This document shows positions 35,640 through 46,859 of a stretch of DNA of 64,000 bases, piece after piece (the stretch's first letter is position 1; every line of letters starts with the position of its first letter). Source of the stretch: Megaustenia siamemsis (taxonomy: Eukaryota; Mollusca; Gastropoda; Stylommatophora; Ariophantidae); the NCBI GenBank assembly GCA_032433765.1, contig JAVIAB010000092.1, positions 64,040,458 through 64,104,457 of the forward strand. Direction: 5' to 3'. The translations under genes were made by a program, and so were the position numbers. The notes under the pieces were generated by a model. That model saw only the letters and a list, made by a program, of their open reading frames with translations, was not told the origin of the DNA and searched no databases.

Positions 35640-36090
35640 CTAGTATATTCATTGTAATATTGTGCTACCAATGCCAAACATGGTAACTTATGTCTAAGCA
35701 CAAAAGAAAGCTTGTCACCACAGAGATGCGATGGCTGAGAAAAGCGATTGGAGTAACCAGAAAGACAATAAGAAATGACAGTATAAGAGAAAGAGTAGGC
35801 TCTGAGCCAATCCTAAGCTACATACATAAACAACAAATAAACTGGTTTGCCCATCTAGAAAGAATGCTGAGTGATTCCTTAACACACAAAGCATATATTA
35901 AAAGAGGAGAAGAGAGAAACGAAAAAGGTAGATCCAGAATAAGATGAACAAACATCAAAGAAACGCTAAACCATCAATTAACGAAGAGTGGAGCCGACAA
36001 AATGGCGAGAACCAGAACTTTGTATCTCTCTCTCTACCCCTGAACGGATACAAGAGGAAGTAAAGAAAGAAGAAGAAAGAAAGATTAAGA
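35640..36090 (+). mobile_element. Family D LINE C-terminal fragment
   Basis: KLVTTEMRWLRKAIGVTRKT, IRERVGSEPILSYIHKQQIN, WFAHLERM, then in shifted frames TNIKETLN and ARTRTLYLSL. The order matches 45940-46655. It is degenerate. Confidence 0.65.
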
Positions 36091-36099
36091 AACCAAAGT

Positions 36100-36290
36100 T
36101 CTTTTTCGTTCTTGGATATCAATATCAGATATCATTTGCATATCTCAGATTGTTAAGATTAAGTCTCCTTGCTGTTATTCTGGACATTTGTTCTGTCTGT
36201 CTCATTGATATCGTTGTACAAGAAGAGATCCAGCGACAGGTCGCACACCACTTTTTATATTCTGGTATTCTCCTATTTCGTTATCTACTT
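36100..36290 (-). mobile_element. Possible LINE RT fragment
   Basis: The minus strand has traces of GVRP-like sequence followed by LTI-DMQMISD where LNNLRYADDT would be expected. Weak. Confidence 0.35.
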
Positions 36291-36562
36291 CAACTGATGG
36301 TGATTACTTTCAAAACATTCTTTTGGTATTTTTTTATTTGTTCCATCAACATTATTTATCCTCTTAACATTACTTCTGTTTTACTCTATCGAATACTTCA
36401 CTAATGTAAATGAAACATGGTACATATATTTGTATAACGCATATGCTGTATCCTTTAACTCGACAAAACAACACTGTTATAAAATGTGTCTGATCTTGTT
36501 CTCTTTTCATTAATATAAAGAGCAGTATTGTGAAACAAAAACTGAAATAAACAAAGAATCAT

Positions 36563-37556
36563 CATCAAGTACGGGCCTACTGGTGTAGGTGATCATGTCT
36601 CTCCACAACTTTCGATCTCGGCAGCTATTATTCATTTCTGTTGTTGACCTTCTGCCAAGCCATTCTCTTATCTGTCTGTTATTTTTTCTCTTTGCTTCCC
36701 TGTATCTCTTCGTCCCTCAATTTTTCCAGTTGTTACAATATTCCAGTCGTTTCTCTTCTCATTATGTGGCCAAAAAAAGATGTTTTCTCTTCCCTAACAT
36801 TGCAAATTAGCTCTCTTTTTGCTTTGACCTCTCTCAGAACCTCTTCATTACTCTTCTTAGCTGTCCATGGTATTCTCAACATTCTTCTTAAAACCACATT
36901 TCTACAGACTCCAGTGATTTTCTTGTCTGTTGTCCTATTGTCCATGACTCGCATCCATATGTTAAGACTGGCTCTACACAACATTTAAGAACTCTTTTTC
37001 TTGTTTCTATTGTCAAAAATGGATTGTATAGTATTTTCCTCATTTTTTGGAAAGCTGCTTTTGTCTGAGCCATTCTGCATCTCACCTCTTTTGTACATCT
37101 TCCGTCTGAGGTTAACAAAGTTCCCAAATATTTAAATTATTTTACCTGTTTTATTATTGTTCCACTTGTCTTTATTTTGCACTGAGGTGATGTCTTTTTT
37201 CTTTGTTGTTACCATTACCTCTGTCTTTTTGCTATTAAGGCTGAGTCCTTTATTTTTGCTTTCTTTCACTATAATGTCCAACATTTCTTGTAACTCATTT
37301 TCACTCTTAGCGATTAATACTGTATCATCAGCATACCTTAGATTATTTATATTATGACCTCCAATTGTTATTCCAGGCATGCCCCTTATGGATCTTAAAA
37401 TAATCTCACTATAAATATTAAACAAATCTGGTGACAGCACACAACCTTGTCTAGCACCCTGTTTTATTTGTCGAAACATTCCCAATTGGTTTCCAGTTCT
37501 TATGGTCGCTGTTTGTTGCCAGTACATGTTCTTTATTATTCTTAGATCTTTGCTGT
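36563..37556 (-). mobile_element. Family C LINE, end of RT and C-terminal tail
   Basis: The minus strand carries MYWQQTATIRTGNQLGMFRQ, IKQGARQGCVLSPDLFNIYS, NNLRYADDTVLIAKSENELQ, then a tail with LTSDGRCTKEVRCRMAQTKA, VEPVLTYGCESWTIGQQTRK and RRMLRIPWTAKKSNEEVLRE. Its 3' end, with the GGCCCGTACTTGATGATG pattern reversed, is at 36563. Long stretches are open, so this is a fairly young copy. Confidence 0.9.
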
Positions 37557-37559
37557 CTA

Positions 37560-38092
37560 TAACAAAAGAATAGGAATGGCAAAAAGTAATTCTAATGTCA
37601 TGAAGAACATACTAACATCAAAACAAATAACACCAGGGCTAAAACTAAGAATAGCAGAATGTTACATCTTCTCAATATTCCTATATGGTGCAGAAACATG
37701 GACATTAGACCAGAAAACAGAACAAAAAATTGAAGCCTTTGAAATGTGGATTTATAGAAGAATATGTAGAATTGGATGGAAAGAAAAGAAAACAAACGAG
37801 GAAGTTTTAAAACAACTAAAAATGAAAAAAGAACTACTAAACACAATTAGAGCAAGAAAGAAATGACATTTTTTGGTCATGTTAAAAGACACAACAGTCT
37901 AATAAAAGTAATACTAGAAGGGAAAATACAAGGTAAAAGAGGCAGAGGCAGACCAAGACTAACATGGACGAGTAACATCAAAATATGGACAAGTCAGACT
38001 ATGACAATCTGCACCATCAAAGCAAGAGACAGAGTGGAATGGCGCTCCATGGTAGCCAACCTTCGATGCGGAGACGGCACTCAATGACGATG
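37560..38092 (+). mobile_element. Family A LINE C-terminal fragment
   Basis: MAKSNSNVMKNILTSKQITP, YIFSIFLYGAETWTLDQKTE, FEMWIYRRICRIGWKEKKTN, and after a 1-bp shift MTFFGHVKRHNSLIKVILEG with RGRPRLTWTSNIKIW. It ends CTCAATGACGATGATG. It abuts the 5' end of a minus-strand family C copy, giving a tail-out pair. Confidence 0.88.
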
Positions 38093-38097
38093 ATGAA

Positions 38098-38181
38098 ACC
38101 TAGAAGCCGTCGGCTGGATCGAACTCGACCTCTTGTCATATGTAGTCCAGTTCACTAACCACTACGCTATCGCGGCTCCCT
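38098..38181 (-). mobile_element. tRNA-like head of a T-tailed SINE, 3'-truncated
   Basis: The minus strand reads GAGCCGCGATAGCGTAGTGG, then GAGTTCGATCCAGCCGACGG and stops. The body is absent, and it directly follows the family A 3' tail. Confidence 0.75.
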
Positions 38182-38454
38182 AATCCCTTTATACGTGCAT
38201 TCCATATTTCCATATTTCCCTATTTTTTCCCCCTATCTGTTAATGATTTGTTTCATACACACTGACTTGTTTTCCTGCCAGTGGGTTCATACTATTGTTT
38301 GTACACTCTGTTTTGAGGTGTAACAAAGTCTTCCGAATGAATTGACTTTGCCGAAGTGTCAAACACCAAATACGTCGTAATGTATGAAGCAGTCGAACAG
38401 CTTTTGTGGTTACTTTAGTTTTGCTTGAGGATGCAAAGCACAAATGGTCAGAGA

Positions 38455-38950
38455 AGTAAACAATGAAATCAAACTAAAAGAGAGTAATGAAATCAGGTAA
38501 TAACCTAATAATGAAATCAACAAGCTAAAACAGAATAATGAAATCAGGTTATAACCTAATAATGAAATCAAGCTAACATAAAATAATGAAATCAGGTTAT
38601 AACCTAATAATGAAATCAAGCAAACATAAAATAACGAAATCAGGTAATAACCTAATAATGAAATCAACAAGCTAAAACAGAATAATGAAATCAGGTTATA
38701 ACCTAATAATGAAATCAAGCTAACATAAAATAATGAAATCAGGTTATAACCTAATAATGAAATCAAGCAAACATAAAATAACGAAATCAGATTATAACCT
38801 AATAATGAAATCAACAAGCTAAAACAGAATAATGAAATCAGGTTATAACCTAATAATGAAATCAAGCAAACATAAAATAACGAAATCAGGTTATAACCTA
38901 ATGATGAAATCAACAAGCTAAAAGAGAATAATGAAATCAATTTAGACAAG
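38455..38950. repeat. About 48-bp tandem repeat with an internal palindrome
   Basis: Alternating units of about 48 and 51 bp contain AATGAAATCAGGTTATAACC, followed by TAATAATGAAATCAAGC or CAACAAGC. AGGTTATAACCT is a perfect 12-bp palindrome present in most copies. A hydrophobic repeat frame of 187 codons on the minus strand follows from the period and is not proposed as a gene. Confidence 0.9.
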
Positions 38951-39257
38951 AATAACAAAACGAAGTTAAACAATGCAAGAAATCATATTTAGAATCAGCT
39001 GTTCAAGAACATTGTTATGGAGATCAATATGTACAAGTAAATCCTGATCTTACAAATAAAAGACAAGGAAATATTTGGTTCTCATGTGGTTTGAGGAAAG
39101 GAATATTGAATATTGACCATGGATAGCTGACAAAGGAAATGAGAAATGTTATACGAGAGGCCAGGTAAGAAAGAAAGTTCATTACCAAGATCAGAAGGAA
39201 ACTATTATTAATTTATTTCTCATGAAATGATAAATCAGTAGTTTCTACACTCAGACA
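38951..39257. other. Nothing recognised
   Basis: A-rich spacer with no clear signal. Confidence 0.4.
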
Positions 39258-39338
39258 AGTGGAAAATAGAGGAAGAAGACAGAAAGTTGTGGAGATATAA
39301 TCACCTACGCCAGCCGGCATGGTACTTGATAATGATGA
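39258..39338 (+). mobile_element. Family C-like LINE 3' end
   Basis: GAAGACAGAAAGTTGTGGAG, then ATCACCTACGCCAGCCGGCA and GGTACTTGATAATGATGAT. This is the extreme 3' end only. Confidence 0.7.
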
Positions 39339-39339
39339 T

Positions 39340-39845
39340 ACTATGATTTAACAGGAGTGATTTTAAAATAAACATTTATCAAAAGAATAGATGTGAAAAT
39401 ATAAAAATACAAGCGCAACCAGCACAGTAACATGACGCCATAATGGTTATTCAGACTAGTCATTGTCAATTATACCATACACTGATCACGCGCCAAATGC
39501 ATAATTACTGGTATAGCTGGTTATACAGATAATGTATTCAGCAGACGCAAACGGTTATTAACTTAGGATAATAATTGCTGAATCTGTTATCGCTCGGAAA
39601 TCAGGATAGTATCTTATTATTTTTTTTTTTGGAAGTGGTTGACAAATATAACGTTCACAGCTACACGTTTTAGCATAAAAAGTGCAGATTTAGTTACAGT
39701 TCTAGAAATACGATAGAACATAGAACTTGTGTTCTTCTCTTATCAGAAGGTAAAAGGCAAATAATCGCATTGCTGCGGTAAAGCTAGTAGCAGAAAACAA
39801 GTGGTGAGGTGTAACATACACTTCTACAAGGTAGGAGGAAAAATT
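39340..39845. other. Nothing recognised
   Basis: AT-rich sequence without coding or RNA signal. Confidence 0.4.
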
Positions 39846-40110
39846 AAAAAAAAAAAAAAAAAAAAAAAGGTATGTTAGAAGCTTTACGTGATAAGTGGAC
39901 GACACAGACTAAACGACGTTTCGGCCCAATAACGTTTGTTCAGCAGGAACAAACGAGAAAAATACACACACAAAACTAATAACGAAATATTCAAACAAAA
40001 ATATTCGAAATATGTTAAAGAAAATAAAATATCAATCCTGTGTGTATGAAAAGGAAATGGTAACAAAAATGACTGCTACAAGGTATAGCGACAGGTTTAA
40101 AAAAAAACAA
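39846..40110 (-). mobile_element. Penelope-like element 3' terminus
   Basis: On the minus strand: CGTTTGTTCCTGCTGAACAA, GGGCCGAAACGTCGTTTAG, CTGTGTCGTCCAC, CACGTAAAGCTTC, then a T run of about 23. The same order of blocks ends the Penelope-like insertion at 26340-26459. The upstream extent is uncertain. Confidence 0.7.
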
Positions 40111-40261
40111 TAGACAGACATGGACTTATCAGAAGTTTGTTTCTGTATATGAAACCTTCATGATATTCTTCATATTAAAATTATCTTTCAGAAAAGGTTT
40201 CCGTCTGTGGACAGGAAAAAACAAGTGGACAACTTTCTATTTAATTGTTTATTTAGCGGCT

Positions 40262-40380
40262 TATTATAGAGTGGTAGCATAGATTAAACTATTTTGCTTG
40301 TCAAGTCAAACAAAATGGGCATGAGTTCGATTCTCGTCGAGTCAAGATTATTTATTTTTGTTAGTTTTTTTTTTTTTTAA
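40262..40380 (+). mobile_element. tRNA-like sequence with T-rich tail (SINE or tRNA retrocopy)
   Basis: TAGAGTGGTAGCATAGATTA resembles a tRNA D-arm/A box and GCATGAGTTCGATTCTCGTC is a good B box, 45 bp apart. A T-rich tail of 15 T follows. It differs from the main SINE family. Confidence 0.6.
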
Positions 40381-41213
40381 TGGAGATGAAAGAAAAAACA
40401 GACATATACGCCATGTCGCGTTACAATGGGCATGCATCCTTTATGTCTCTGTCCCATATAACCTCCCAAATCTCTATCATTGCATACAGACCCCAGAAAT
40501 GGGAAGATAATCATCCAAATAGTTTAAACGTATCGGAAAATCATCGATCCTACTTTAAGAAATCATCAATTTATTGCTTCATGTAACATTTTAAAATGTT
40601 AGAAAACGGATGTCCTCGCATCATTAAATAATAATTATTTAATCAGTCATATTTTTACACCTTGAAATGAGCGCTAGGGTCAAGAAATAATCAACATAGT
40701 GTTTAATGTATCACACTTTAACGCTTTAAACCACTGAAATGTTTTCACTATAAAATAAAAAAAAACAGTTTGTATAGGTTTAGCTTTCAAAGACAAATTT
40801 TCGTACATAAAAGAAATCAATATATCGCTTAATATGTCGTTATTATTTAACGCTTTAGAAAATGTATGCTTACATCAACAATTTCCATAGAAACAGAAAC
40901 TAACACATTCTTTGAATGATAAGTTGATGACAACAGACATCATTGACGCACTCTACTTGTCCCATTGACAAACATTGTGCGCGTTTACTTTCCACATAGC
41001 TATTGAACTGTGTCTATTCACTTCATTCAAATCTTGCATGTATTCATTGTAACTCACATTGTGCTGTACATATGCTGCAATATCATGAGTTAAATTGAAC
41101 AACCTTATGTGAGATCTATAGATGTAACTGAATACAGAATTGTCTCATAACGTTGAAGATATCAATGTAGAATAGTAGTAGAACTACTCAGAGAACTCTT
41201 CTTCTTCTGTCTT
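40381..41213. other. No gene; weak imperfect repeat of about 115 bp
   Basis: TTTAACGCTTTA recurs at about 40718 and 40847 in similar AT-rich surroundings. Nothing else is recognised. Confidence 0.35.
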
Positions 41214-41680
41214 TCAGCTCCCTGTGGAGCATAGACCTTCAACAAACACTTTCCAAGCCGTTCTGTTGCTTGCCATTCTTTTAGAGATCATTCCACATCT
41301 TCCCCATCATCTTCATCTCTGCTTCCAGCTGTCTTCTCTAAGAATATTTTGGTCTTCCTCTGTCGTTTTTTTAAGGATTCCAAAAAAGGCCTGTTATGTA
41401 ATACTTGTCAGCTGGCTTCCGCAGTTTATGCGTCCTATTCAGATCCATCCTTTTCGCTGTATCTCTTTATCCACTGTAATTTGACCGGTACTTTTCCATA
41501 ATTCCATGTTAATGATTTTGTCCTGCTATTTCCATCCATTTATTCTGCGCAAGCATCCATTAATAAAGGTCTGTATCTTCATGATTGTTATTTTTGTTAT
41601 TCTCCATGTTTCACGGCCATATAACATGACTGACTTAACATTGGAGTTGAGTTGAAGATTTTGCGGCTTATCTTTTTACA
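41214..41680 (-). mobile_element. Family H LINE C-terminal fragment
   Basis: The minus strand reads SNVKSVMLYGRETWRITKIT, MKIQTFINGCLRRINGWK, NMELWKSTGQITVDKEIQRK, then GRINCGSQLTSIT and an end of FVEGLCSTGS. This is the usual tail order for this widespread LINE. Frameshifts are present. Confidence 0.78.
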
Positions 41681-41689
41681 GTACAGGAT

Positions 41690-41795
41690 AGCCAGTCCCA
41701 TGCCCAACCCTCCTTAGTCGCCTCTTATAAACATGCCTGGTAGGGTACAGCGCTACAATTTCGGGCCCCGGCAGCGCACGGCTGACTCAGAGTGT
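41690..41795 (-). repeat. Conserved core shared with the GATA-tailed elements
   Basis: The minus strand has CCAGGCATGTTTATAAGAGG, then CGACTAAGGAGGGTTGGGCA and TACTGTAAAAAG, collinear with 25650-25720 and 55840-55910. It may be a remnant of the same SINE-like family or of another family sharing its core. Confidence 0.55.
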
Positions 41796-43685
41796 TGTTA
41801 ATTGCATTATATTGGGAATTACAATGAGAACTACTATGAGATAAATACACAGGCTGCGGACAAGAATGGTCTTTTTAATCCCTCAGAGGACACGTCAATG
41901 TTCTCGCAGAAGTGGACTACCATGGATCTTCACAATTACTTCTCCCTCCTGTGTCCTTTGCATTGCCAATCAACTCTCTTATTGTCTTCGGACTCTCAAA
42001 GGTTATTCTCTCTCGCTTTATCCATATCTGTCATTAACTGTATTTTTTTTCCTTTGAATTTTTGTCTGCTGCCACAACATTTTCCATAATTCCCTTCCGT
42101 ATAACACGTTGGAATAAAAAACAAAACCTTGTATCTTACAAATATTTGTAATACATAACAAGTTTTCCATTAGTTATTTTAGCCCTATATGACATTTTCA
42201 GCATTTTGTATATAAAATTAGATGTTTACTGCCTTCAGTGTTTTTCGTGGTAGATTGCCGGTTATGACTCACATCTATCAACGCTTATTTCTCGCTAATT
42301 TGAAGAACTTTTCTTTCCTCATTTCCATTATTAAAGTAAGGTTTTGTTACATAGTTTGCTTTTCATTTCCTGAAATGTTTTTTTTTGTTTGCCAGATTCG
42401 TTTCATTTTACCTTCGTATTATATCTCCGATCTGTTGCTATCATAATTCCAAGATTTTTAAGCGATTCATCTTCGTTTTCTTCTTAGTTTTTTTTTTTTT
42501 TCCACCGCCATTTGCCGTTCGCATCGTCATGAGAGAGGGTTTGCGTGACTTTATTTGGGTGACTTATTTGACACGTTTTCGAGTGTTCCTGTCTATTCAA
42601 AGTTTTTATTTGAGGACGTTATCAATGTCTGCTATTTTTGATAATGTTTGATGATAGATGTGTAATCGTGGTTAAATGTTTTTAATGTCTCTTTAAAGTC
42701 AACTTTCTTGCTTCTTCCTTCACTTTTCATCCATTAATTGCAAAATCACATCTATCATCGTTTCCTTTTCATCGTTATGATTTATCTTTGGTAATATGTG
42801 TTTATGTTTGTTGTACACATTTTATTAAGCTATAGTAAAACATGTTTCAACTGCTCTCTTGTGGTGCAGTTCTAAAGAGATGTAATCTAAGCTATCGACT
42901 CCATGTGGAACTAATTATTATATTTTATACTGTCCACTTATGTTATCTTTCTTTGGTGTTGTGGTACGGAATTTATTTCTTTTATCATTTCTTCGATCTT
43001 CAAAGTTTTCGTTCTCCAGTAGTCTTCCAGCCAAGTGCATGTCTAGGTTAACTTCTGACAGCGTGAACTATCTCTCCCCCTTCCATGTTTAATCTGCTGT
43101 TGTAATTGCGTTTGTCTTACGAACCTTCACTAGTGGGTCGGAATGCCATTGATGCCGGAATATACTAGAGAGCTGGCTGCTCGCCAGTTGAAGGGCGCGA
43201 CTGCAATTGATGAGTCTGACGCCCTCAGACTTTGGGAATTGAATATGTAACGTGGAAGGAGTAAAAAGAAATGTAAAAAATGGAGTTCCAGGTGTATATA
43301 TAACCAATGAGAGTAATTAACATAGCCGTCTATAGACTTACAAAGTCTCGCGGACAGAAAATAAAACCGGAAAACCATTCAACTAGTTTGACGTTATCAG
43401 GCCGACGTCATTCTACCCACAACCGCCCCTGCTCGCAAAGATGAAAACGTCACATTAGTTGGAGATTTTCCGGGAATTTCCTGTAAGGCCGTAGGCTTTT
43501 GTAAATCTATAGAAGGCTATGTTAATAAATATGCGCACTATTCGTTGGCCACTATAGCAGACAGAGCACATATGGGTTTTCCCGGTAGTTTATGTTGGTC
43601 TAAAAAAACAATAATAATCGGTACAGTATGTAGTTATTGCTGTTCTATTGGTTATTACTTTTGGCCTTTTAGTACATCACAATGG
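41796..43685. other. No gene recognised; possible old LINE traces
   Basis: Weak minus-strand traces around 41980-42320 (for example FKLARN-like) could be LINE linker sequence, but I cannot establish this. 43090-43420 is somewhat richer in CpG. No exon is supported. Confidence 0.3.
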
Positions 43686-43689
43686 AAGT

Positions 43690-43860
43690 GTCCATGAACA
43701 TAATGGTTGCGTGAATGAGAACAGTGAGTACATGAGTACATCAAATGCAGACATGAGTACAATGATTGCATGAATGAATAGAACTCATGTGTGATTGAGT
43801 ACATTGACTGCGTACATGAGTAAAATTACTGCGCAGCGAACACATCATTTGACTGAACTC
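43690..43860. repeat. Degenerate short repeat (ATGAGTACA type)
   Basis: ATGAGTACA/ATGAATG motifs recur irregularly about every 20-30 bp. Confidence 0.5.
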
Positions 43861-44211
43861 CTTCACATAAAACAGAAAACAATTTGGTCTATTTCCAGAA
43901 AGTACTTAACTGATTATATCACCTACACGTATAGATTAGAATAAATAAATACATCACACTGACCGAAATCGAAGACGCTGTACGGGGCTGTAAACGGCCA
44001 GCGACCCCAAAGCTAGCCACTGTGTCAGAGTCAGTACACTAACAATAATCTATTTAACCCCTCTATATGGTCCTAGAAATAAACTACTAGTGGGGCTATC
44101 GAGTGGCAGCTCAAGTGGGAAGGTAAACCTGACAAAGGCCGTGATGAAATTGGTCGTGTTCAGCTGAGAGATGCATATTTATATAAATTATGACACAAAA
44201 CAACGCAATTT

Positions 44212-44420
44212 ACGTCCATGTAACGTCCATGTAACGTCCATGTAACGTCCATGTAACGTCCATGTAACGTCCATGTAACGTCCATGTAACGTCCATGTAA
44301 CGTCCATGTAACGTCCATGTAACGTCCATGTAACGTCCATGTAACGTCCATGTAACGTCCATGTAACGTCCATGTAACGTCCATGTAACGTCCATGTAAC
44401 GTCCATGTAACGTCCATGTA
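44212..44420. repeat. Perfect 11-bp tandem repeat, 19 copies
   Basis: ACGTCCATGTA is repeated 19 times without a single change (209 bp). All three minus-strand frames stay open across it because 11 is not a multiple of three and no register of the unit gives a stop. Sequence identity implies very recent expansion. Confidence 0.98.
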
Positions 44421-44885
44421 ACGCTCGAGGAAGAGAAGAACCCCTCTCGTTAACGGAATGTTACAAAAAGACACGAAAGTTGCGAGTTAAGATAAGAAAC
44501 TGCATTGACCAATCATATTCTAAACAGTTTACTCTAATTTTGTAGATCAGGTACCTGTTTACAACTTTGCTAATTTGGCATGACCCTTGAACGTCACAAT
44601 GAAGAATCTAGCCCATTATCCAGTCATGATGTGGGTGGGAATCAATGTCATCTTTGTATTTTCTCAGCCTTTCCATTTTTCTTTCACGTTTCAATTTTGT
44701 AATAGCGTCTTAACATTCTAGGTTTCTTTCCTAAGCGGTTCTCGTATTCTTACTTAGCTTTCAATATTTTGCTGACTCTCGGATATCGCCTATAGATGCT
44801 CTCTACATAGAAACACCAACTGACATTGCTGTTTCATTTGTTTAAAGTTGTTTCGACGCACGCTGAATACCAGGGATTTAGAACT
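44421..44885. other. Nothing recognised
   Basis: No coding or RNA signal. Confidence 0.4.
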
Positions 44886-44889
44886 GTGT

Positions 44890-45215
44890 GCGGGCCTCGG
44901 TAGTCTAGTTGGGAAAACCACCCGACTGGGCTACCGACGTTTGGAGAACCCGTGTTCGATTCCCGCTGGAAGCAGTGTGAATCGTACTCTTAGTTGGAAA
45001 AAAAAAATACCTCGCGGTCGACCCAGCCACTGGCAGAAATGGGTACCAGGGTAATACTCTGGGATGGTGAGGAATGCCGCCTCACATCGTTTGAGATTCG
45101 ACACTGTCCAGAAGTCTCGGAACATTTCTGGACAGGCGGACGAGCACATATTGGTGAAAACTGGCGTGATAAGAGGCCGATTGAAGTCTCGTACTTTACC
45201 TTTACAGCTGTGCTT
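44890..45215 (+). mobile_element. Second tRNA-derived SINE family
   Basis: GGGCCTCGGTAGTCTAGTTG (A-box region) and CCCGTGTTCGATTCCCGCTG (B box) are followed by about 250 bp of GC-richer body containing ACTGTCCAGAAGTCTCGGAA. The head and body differ from the T-tailed family. The 3' end is not clearly delimited. Confidence 0.75.
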
Positions 45216-45308
45216 TCATGTTATCTCCCTGTTACGGTTGTCTCTGCAACACTTTGTGTAAAAAATTTCACTCAAAGATATGGTTTGAGATATATTTACC
45301 ATAGAAAG

Positions 45309-45318
45309 ATAGATAGAG

Positions 45319-45380
<62 letters not shown>
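45309..45380 (+). repeat. (GA)n microsatellite
   Basis: About 70 bp of AG dinucleotides with one break. Confidence 0.95.
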
Positions 45381-45382
<2 letters not shown>

Positions 45383-45454
45383 AACGATAACATGCAGTTT
45401 CACAAAATAGTTTGATAGAAAATTAACAAATTCAATGAAAAACATTTGTAGAGA

Positions 45455-45522
45455 TAGAAAGTTGTGGAGAGACACAACCCCTTTCTTACGCCAGAAAGCT
45501 GCTTAATGATGATGATGATTTA
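45455..45522 (+). mobile_element. Family C-like LINE 3' end
   Basis: GATAGAAAGTTGTGGAGAGA, then TTACGCCAGAAAGCTGCTTA and ATGATGATGATG. Confidence 0.65.
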
Positions 45523-45868
45523 TCATATCAAAACTTCCTTTTTTTAAAAAGTAATAATTCATTTTATGTTAATCATCAAACATCATGTGCCTAGCGGTCA
45601 GAGCATCGGTTTTAAGGTTGTGTGACAATTCATCTAATGTGTGCGCGTTAAGACACATCACAGATCACTTTCATTTGAGACAATATTTTGGTTGTTTCCC
45701 TTTGCTTTGTTCTACACATTGACATAAGGAAGTATTTCTCTCTGGCAAGCCAGAGTGAAGTGTATTTATTTTTTCCGGGTGCAGTTACCCAGGTGATAAC
45801 ATCCAACGTATATTCGCTCATTAGAAATGGGTTACCCATAATTTATTTTAATCTCAAATTGATATTTT
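45523..45868. other. Nothing recognised
   Basis: A weak tRNA-like stretch (GCCTAGCGGTCAGAGCATCG, about 45590) is present without a matching B box. Confidence 0.35.
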
Positions 45869-45869
45869 A

Positions 45870-46825
45870 GTGGCGCTTGTTTCAGATTTGTCCAGGTTAT
45901 TTGTATGCTGCATGATGGTGATGGTCGTTTCTTCATCTTTCCTTCCTCATCTGCCTTTCAGCGTCGAGGGAAGATATAATTTGCGGTCTTTTGCTCTTCT
46001 GTTCGCCTCTGCTGCTGTTATGTTTCCTAGTGCTTCTAATATTCCATCCATCCATCTTTTTCGTGGTCGACCCTTGGGTCTGGTGTTCTCACAACGTTTA
46101 TTGAAGGCTCGTTGTGTTGTGTTTTGATCTTTCTGCCTTGTCACGTGGCCAAACCATTTTATCTGTTGTTTCCTTATATACTCTATGGCGGGGGCTATTC
46201 CTAGCTTTTTTTCTGAGTTCTTCATTTCTGATCTTATCTCTCAGACTCTTTCCTGTCATTCGTCTAACACATTTCATCTCTGTAGAGGTTATTTTGTTAT
46301 TGTTCTTGCATCTAGGCTCCAGGTCTGGCATTGATAGCACAACGTTGGGATGAAGATTGTTTTGTATAGTGCTCGTTTTGCCTCCAGAATTATTTCCTTG
46401 TTGGACAATAGTGGTGATAACTGTCCAATGATTTGACAAGCTTTGATGCATCTTGATTCTATCTCTGCTGTTTGAGAATTATCGTTTGTCATTACACTTC
46501 CTAGGTATTTGAATTCCTCTACTTGTTTAGTTGTCTGCCTTCTATAGTTATGTTGATGTTCTGTTTATTTTTGGCGACATTCATAACTTCTGTTTTGTTG
46601 ATGTTGATTTCATGTTGTATTTTGTGTCTGAGCTGTTGAGTTTGTTTAAGTGTTTGACTATTACTTGTGTTTTCTTACTATTCAGATTTACATCTTTCTT
46701 GTTGCTTTCTTTTACGTATTATGTCTATCATTTCTTGTAGTTCATTCTCTGTCTCTGCTATTAAGACTGTCATCCGCATATTGCAAATTGTTTATGTTGT
46801 GACCGTTGACTTCAATTTCTTTTAT
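45870..46825 (-). mobile_element. Family B LINE fragment, split by a family D LINE
   Basis: The minus strand at 46660-46825 reads KEIEVNGHNINNLQYADDSL with later frames of the RT end. At 45870-45935 it continues with PSPSCSIQITWTNLKQA, as expected from the intact family B order. The family D fragment lies between. Confidence 0.75.
45940..46655 (-). mobile_element. Family D LINE C-terminal part, best copy
   Basis: The minus strand carries VEEFKYLGSVMTNDNSQTAE, IESRCIKACQIIGQLSPLLS, TIFIPTLCYQCQTWSLDART, STEMKCVRRMTGKSLRDKIR, IEYIRKQQIKWFGHVTRQKD, then RGRPRK-like KGRPRKRWMDGILEALGNIT and LYLPSTLKG. One or two frameshifts occur. It inserted into a family B copy of the same orientation. Confidence 0.85.
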
Positions 46826-46859
46826 ATCGATAACATGAAATTCTTACAAAGGAAAACAA

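Noticed and set aside
42840..43060. Membrane-like small frame on plus
   Set aside because: Hydrophobic composition is typical of T-rich antisense sequence; no homology recognised.
43472..43481. Perfect NF-kB-type site GGGAATTTCC
   Set aside because: A single degenerate 10-mer without a nearby gene or other sites is expected by chance in 64 kb.
44160..44474. Repeated MDVTWTLHGRY frame
   Set aside because: It arises from a perfect 11-bp repeat that is open in every minus frame; no coding evidence.
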